From positions 1,488,001 through 1,552,000 of the forward strand of contig NZ_CP031455.1 in NCBI RefSeq assembly GCF_003391135.1: a stretch of DNA of 64,000 nucleotides. Reading direction: 5' to 3'. Shown here piece after piece: positions 60,703 through 64,000 of this stretch (position 1 is the first letter of the stretch; each line of letters starts with the position of its first letter). This stretch comes from Streptoverticillium olivoreticuli subsp. olivoreticuli (GTDB lineage: Bacteria > Actinomycetota > Actinomycetes > Streptomycetales > Streptomycetaceae). The notes beneath the pieces are model-generated. The model did not search any database. It had not been told where the DNA came from and saw only the letters and a list, made by a program, of their open reading frames with translations. The translations under genes were made by a program, and so were the position numbers.

Positions 60703-62829
60703 TTGGCAGGTGGGGGACCGGGCGGGTCCGAAGCGGGCCGCGTCCATGTAAAGGTCCTCCCGGACACGTCGGACTTTCACCGGTCGCTCCAGCGGTATCT
60801 CGACCGCATCGAGCGGCAGGCGCGGGTGCGTGTCCATGTGGACATCGACGACGCCACGGCCCGGGGCCGGCTGGACGACCTGGCCCGCCGTGCACGTCGT
60901 ATCACCCCGGTCATCCGTCCCGATGTGGACGCGGGCCGCGCCGAGTCGCGCCTGATGGCGCTCGCGCGGCGGCGTACCGTGCGCATTCAGGCGCGGGTGG
61001 ACCGGGGTTTCCTCGGCAACATCGGCCGCGCGGTCGATGGCGCCCGCCAGCTCGTGTCGGGGGCCGGCGAGATGGTCGCGGCCAGCTTCGGCACCGCGTT
61101 CACCTCCGTACGCGCCGGATTCTCTGACCTCCTCCAAGGAGGGCAGCAGACGTTCGGCGGCATCGCGGGCGCGGCCGGAGCCGCGGGCAGCGCGATCGGA
61201 AGCGGCGTGCAGGTGGCTGTGATGGCCACGGTCGCCTCGCTGATGACCCTCGCGGTCGTCGCGGGCGCGGGCCTGGTCGCCGTCGCGGCCCTGGCGGCGG
61301 TCCCGCTGCTGCCGATGGCCGCCGGCATCGCGGCGCTGGCCCTGGGGACCGACAAGCTCAAGGACTCCTTCTCCGGGGTCGCCTCCGAGGCCAAGTCCGT
61401 TTTCTCGGACGCCGCCTCGGTGATGGAGCGGCCGGTCAAGGCCGCGCTGGACAACATCCGGGGGTGGCTGGGCTCATCCCGAGGGATGTTCCGGTCCTTC
61501 TTCGAGGCCGGAAGCCAGTACATCGACCCCCTGGTCAGGAGCCTGACCGGATTCGCGGACAAGCTGCTGCCGCGCCTGACTCGCGCGCTCAACGAGTCCG
61601 GGATGAACGAGTTCGTCGAGCACGTCTCGACGGGCTTCGCCGAACTCGGCAGCATCACCGGCGATTTCTTCGTCAAGCTCGCGCAGAACGCGCCGACCCT
61701 AACGAAGGTCTTCGACGCCTTCATCAGCTTCCTGGCGGTCGTGACCAGCGCTTTCGCTGATCTGCTGGTCTCCCTGTCGGAGTTCGCGCCGCAGGCGCTG
61801 AACACCCTCGCCGAGGCACTGCGCGGCGTGATGAACGCGCTGTCGGACAACCCGGAGGCGATGCAACTCCTGGTCGATCTCGCATCGTGGATCTTGATGC
61901 AGTTCGTACAGGGGCTCCAGGCCACCATGGGCGCGCTGAACCTCTTCGCGCAAGCCTGGGAGGCCATGCGCCAGGGCATCGCCACGGCGGTGACCTGGGT
62001 CCGTACCGAGGTGCCGGCCGCCTGGCAGTGGGTGCAGGACAAGACGGGTGAAGCCTGGCAGTGGTGCTCGGACAAGGTGAGCTCAGCCTGGCAGTGGATC
62101 ACCAGCTCGACGTCCCAGGGCGCCCAGTGGGTGCAGGACAAGCTGTCCGCCGCCTGGTCCACGTGCAGAAACGTAACTGCAACGGTCTGGCAGGCCATTT
62201 CCGACGCGGTATCCCGCGCGGTCGGCTGGGTGCGCGACCACTGCGCGAAACTCGGCGAGCTGCCGGGGAAGTTCAAGGACTGGTTCGGCCAGGCCAAGGA
62301 CGGCGCGGTCTCCAAGCTCGGCGACCTGGTGAGCTGGTGCCGGGGCCTGAAGGACAAGGTCCTCGGGGCCATCGGCGATGCCGGCTCGTGGCTTGTCCAG
62401 AAGGGCAAGGACGCGGTGAACGGCTTCATCAGCGGCCTGAAGTCCGTATCCGTCGGCGGCGTGATGTCGAGCATCAAGGACGCGGTGATGGGCTTCTCCA
62501 TGCCGATGGCCGCCCCGGCGTCGAACGTCATGACGCTGGCCGCCACGCCGCAGTTGATGACCCTGGCGGCCGACTTCGGACCGTCGGCCGTGGCGTACAG
62601 CGACCCGTTCGCCGACGCGCTCCAGCCGCTTCAGCAGGTCATGCGCCGAAGCGTGGTCGGCGAGTTCGGGAAGACGGCCGCGCGCAGTGCCGGCCAGGGC
62701 CGCGAGACCCGCAAGGACGAGACGCGGGGGCAGCGGTGGAATCCGCCGATCACGGTCAACGCCAACACCAACGCGGACCCGCGCGAGATCGGCCGCGAGG
62801 TCGCATGGCAGCTGCGGATTGGACGGTAA
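60703..62829 (+). CDS. Tail tape measure protein
   Basis: A 708-residue protein that sets tail length and is ejected with the DNA. GRVHVKVLPDTSDFHRSLQR is a typical start. Long helices follow, then a hydrophobic stretch at about 175-220 (VASLMTLAVVAGAGLVAVAA), and Trp-rich repeats at about 440-560 (AWQWVQDK, AWQWCSDK, AWQWITSS, GWVRDHC) common in tape measures. The TTG start has AAGGAG six bases upstream; the longer frame begins in IS DNA. At 1.5 angstrom per residue the tail would be roughly 0.1 micrometre. Its own ribosome binding site survived the IS insertion. Confidence 0.92.
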   Translation: MAGGGPGGSEAGRVHVKVLPDTSDFHRSLQRYLDRIERQARVRVHVDIDDATARGRLDDLARRARRITPVIRPDVDAGRAESRLMALARRRTVRIQARVDRGFLGNIGRAVDGARQLVSGAGEMVAASFGTAFTSVRAGFSDLLQGGQQTFGGIAGAAGAAGSAIGSGVQVAVMATVASLMTLAVVAGAGLVAVAALAAVPLLPMAAGIAALALGTDKLKDSFSGVASEAKSVFSDAASVMERPVKAALDNIRGWLGSSRGMFRSFFEAGSQYIDPLVRSLTGFADKLLPRLTRALNESGMNEFVEHVSTGFAELGSITGDFFVKLAQNAPTLTKVFDAFISFLAVVTSAFADLLVSLSEFAPQALNTLAEALRGVMNALSDNPEAMQLLVDLASWILMQFVQGLQATMGALNLFAQAWEAMRQGIATAVTWVRTEVPAAWQWVQDKTGEAWQWCSDKVSSAWQWITSSTSQGAQWVQDKLSAAWSTCRNVTATVWQAISDAVSRAVGWVRDHCAKLGELPGKFKDWFGQAKDGAVSKLGDLVSWCRGLKDKVLGAIGDAGSWLVQKGKDAVNGFISGLKSVSVGGVMSSIKDAVMGFSMPMAAPASNVMTLAATPQLMTLAADFGPSAVAYSDPFADALQPLQQVMRRSVVGEFGKTAARSAGQGRETRKDETRGQRWNPPITVNANTNADPREIGREVAWQLRIGR

Positions 62830-62832
62830 GAG

Positions 62833-63795
62833 ATGAAGTCGGCGCGTATCCCGTTCGCGGGGGTGCCGTGGACGCTGGGCTACGGAGGCGTGCTCCTCGG
62901 CGGAGACTCGCCCCTGTTGCCCGTCCGGGTAGACGGCCTGGCCGCCATGCCGGACATCAAGGCCCATGACCTCGAACTGGTCAACTATGACGGGCTGCTG
63001 CCCGGCCGCGACTACATGCGCGGCCGCGTCGTGAGCATCACGTTCCGGGTGATGGCCGACTCCTCCGAACACCTCGATCTGCTCATGGGCGAGGTGGCCG
63101 CGGCCTTCACACACTCCCGCAACGAGCGGCCCCTGGAGTTCGCGCTGCCGGGCGTCGCCCAGGGCGCGTGGGCCCGGGTGAACGGACGTGTCCGCAAGAG
63201 GGACAGCAGCATCGACGAGACGTACGGGCAGTTCCACCCGCTGGTGGACGTACAGCTCGACTGCGCCGAGCCATGGATCAGGGCTGTACACCCGATCCTC
63301 AAGCAGCTGGAAGCATCCACCGACTTTCAGCGCGGCGGCTTCCGGTTCCAGCGGCGGGGCGCCCTGCGCATGCCGCTGAACATCCCGCGTAACGGCGGGT
63401 GGGGGCCTCCCCGCAGGGCGATGCTCACCAACGGGTCGATGGATGACGCGGCCCTGTCGGCAGAGATCCGGGGCCCCATCGAAGGGCCCACGCTGGTCTG
63501 CCGTGAGAACGGCGCAGTGGTGGGCCGCATGGGCGTGCAGAAATGGCCGGACGGGACGCCGTTCCGGCTGACGGCCGGCGAGCGCCTGGTGGTCGAGGTC
63601 CCCGCGGTCGGCTCGCCGACACTCACCCACTACGCCGACGGCACCAGCACGGGTACGGCCGTCCCGCCGACGCACACGCAATGGGTGCGGGCCGAGGCGG
63701 GCCGGACGGTGGAGGTGTCCATCGAGCAGACCAAGACGAGTTACGACGGGGCCGCGAGCGGCCACGTCGAGTGGCAGCCCGGGAGGTTCGTGTGA
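62833..63795 (+). CDS. Distal tail protein (Dit-like)
   Basis: A 320-residue protein directly after the tape measure. GMPDIKAHDLELVNYDGLLP-like opening (AAMPDIKAHDLELVNYDGLL), YMRGRVVSITFRVMAD and QFHPLVDVQLDCAEPW are typical of siphophage Dit proteins, which form the hexameric hub at the tail tip. The C-terminal half is beta-rich and may be a carbohydrate-binding-like extension. It ends in overlap with the next start. Confidence 0.82.
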   Translation: MKSARIPFAGVPWTLGYGGVLLGGDSPLLPVRVDGLAAMPDIKAHDLELVNYDGLLPGRDYMRGRVVSITFRVMADSSEHLDLLMGEVAAAFTHSRNERPLEFALPGVAQGAWARVNGRVRKRDSSIDETYGQFHPLVDVQLDCAEPWIRAVHPILKQLEASTDFQRGGFRFQRRGALRMPLNIPRNGGWGPPRRAMLTNGSMDDAALSAEIRGPIEGPTLVCRENGAVVGRMGVQKWPDGTPFRLTAGERLVVEVPAVGSPTLTHYADGTSTGTAVPPTHTQWVRAEAGRTVEVSIEQTKTSYDGAASGHVEWQPGRFV

Positions 63796-64000
63796 TCACC
63801 GTCGGATTCCAGGAAGAGGCCGACTACCCGGCGCACGTCTTCCGCCGCATGTTCGGCTCGATGCAGGACTTCGTGGCCGGCTTCGACAGCCGCGAGGCGT
63901 TCGAGCCGTCACTGTCCACCATGAACGGCCCCGGCTACATCGCCCTGGCCCCGGGACGGGCCTGGGCCAAGGACGGCGACGAAGCCGGCGGCGTCTACTG
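63792..64000 (+). CDS. Tail-tip protein, 5' part only
   Basis: Starts at a GTG overlapping the Dit stop (GTGA) and runs off the window after 69 codons. EEADYPAHVFRRMFGSMQDF and FEPSLSTMNGPGYIALAPGR begin a protein that, by position, should be the tail-associated hub or minor tail protein. Nothing more can be said. Confidence 0.6.
   Translation, partial: MITVGFQEEADYPAHVFRRMFGSMQDFVAGFDSREAFEPSLSTMNGPGYIALAPGRAWAKDGDEAGGVY

Larger units (their letters stand above)
44608..64000 (+). mobile_element. Siphophage-like prophage (left end and late genes; right end outside window)
   Basis: A serine integrase gene, then packaging, capsid and tail genes in the order of long-tailed dsDNA phages, all rightward, fill the window to its edge. 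Having int at the left end and terminase soon after is what results when a cos-type phage circularises and integrates through attP beside int. Lysis and replication genes must lie to the right. The HNH endonuclease gene is frameshifted and an IS110-family element interrupts the tail chaperone gene, so the prophage is probably not fully functional. Confidence 0.9.

Noticed and set aside
1..64000. CRISPR arrays, tRNA or rRNA genes
   Set aside because: No regularly spaced repeats and no tRNA-like cloverleaf or rRNA sequence were noticed on reading; the prophage junction is not beside a tRNA gene.

Overview
The window looks like a piece of a Streptomyces (or close actinomycete) chromosome: G+C is very high throughout, GTG starts are common, and many products are typical of the genus (streptophobe-type membrane protein, DUF6777-type protein, SCO6745-type protein, SpoIIE-type phosphatases, secreted M4 protease, twin-arginine class A beta-lactamase). 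About 1-44.6 kb is host chromosome; 44.6 kb to the right edge is an integrated siphophage-like prophage whose right end lies outside the window.

Host part. It opens with the 3' end of a secreted GH6 glucanase facing a cellulose-synthase-like glycosyltransferase with very odd strand composition (1.1-3.0 kb). Then come an acyl-CoA ligase behind palindromic operator-like DNA, an RlmG-type rRNA methyltransferase, a 2OG-Fe(II) oxygenase, a lipoprotein, methyltransferases, a PucR-type regulator and a TetR regulator beside an FAD monooxygenase whose promoter carries tandem TetR-like palindromes. A class A beta-lactamase, a PP2C phosphatase and a two-component system follow. At 20.2-24.1 kb an MprF-like lipid-modification protein is translationally coupled to a membrane-anchored esterase. 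Next are a second 2OG oxygenase, a phosphatase coupled to an exported chorismate mutase, an MBL-fold hydrolase and a secreted protein of unknown role.

At 29.5-32.2 kb lies a family 2 encapsulin nanocompartment: a shell protein with an inserted cyclic-nucleotide-binding-like domain, overlapping a cysteine desulfurase that carries a long disordered N-terminal extension suited to cargo loading. At 33.4-40.0 kb, genes for a DUF6777-type membrane protein, a streptophobe protein, a soluble Ser/Thr kinase, a small protein and a twin-FHA ABCG-like transporter suggest a phospho-signalling transport module. An M4 metalloprotease, an SCO6745-type protein and an XRE/MmyB-type regulator end the host part.

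Prophage part. The left end is a phiC31-like large serine integrase, followed by a strong terminator, two small leftward genes, a frameshifted HNH endonuclease gene and a gene-poor stretch that should hold cos. The late operon then runs in standard order: small terminase, unknown, large terminase, portal, MuF-like protein, scaffold, major capsid, connectors, tail terminator, tail tube, tail assembly chaperones with a -1 frameshift, tape measure, distal tail protein and the start of another tail protein. Oddities are a tail terminator with fused PKD domains, the third split between two genes; a reverse-strand moron; an unusual number of TTG/CTG starts; hairpins around the capsid and tail-tube genes; and an IS110-family element (59174-60689) that truncates the chaperone GT product and probably encodes a bridge RNA in its left end. 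The frameshifted HNH gene and the IS insertion suggest this prophage is decaying.
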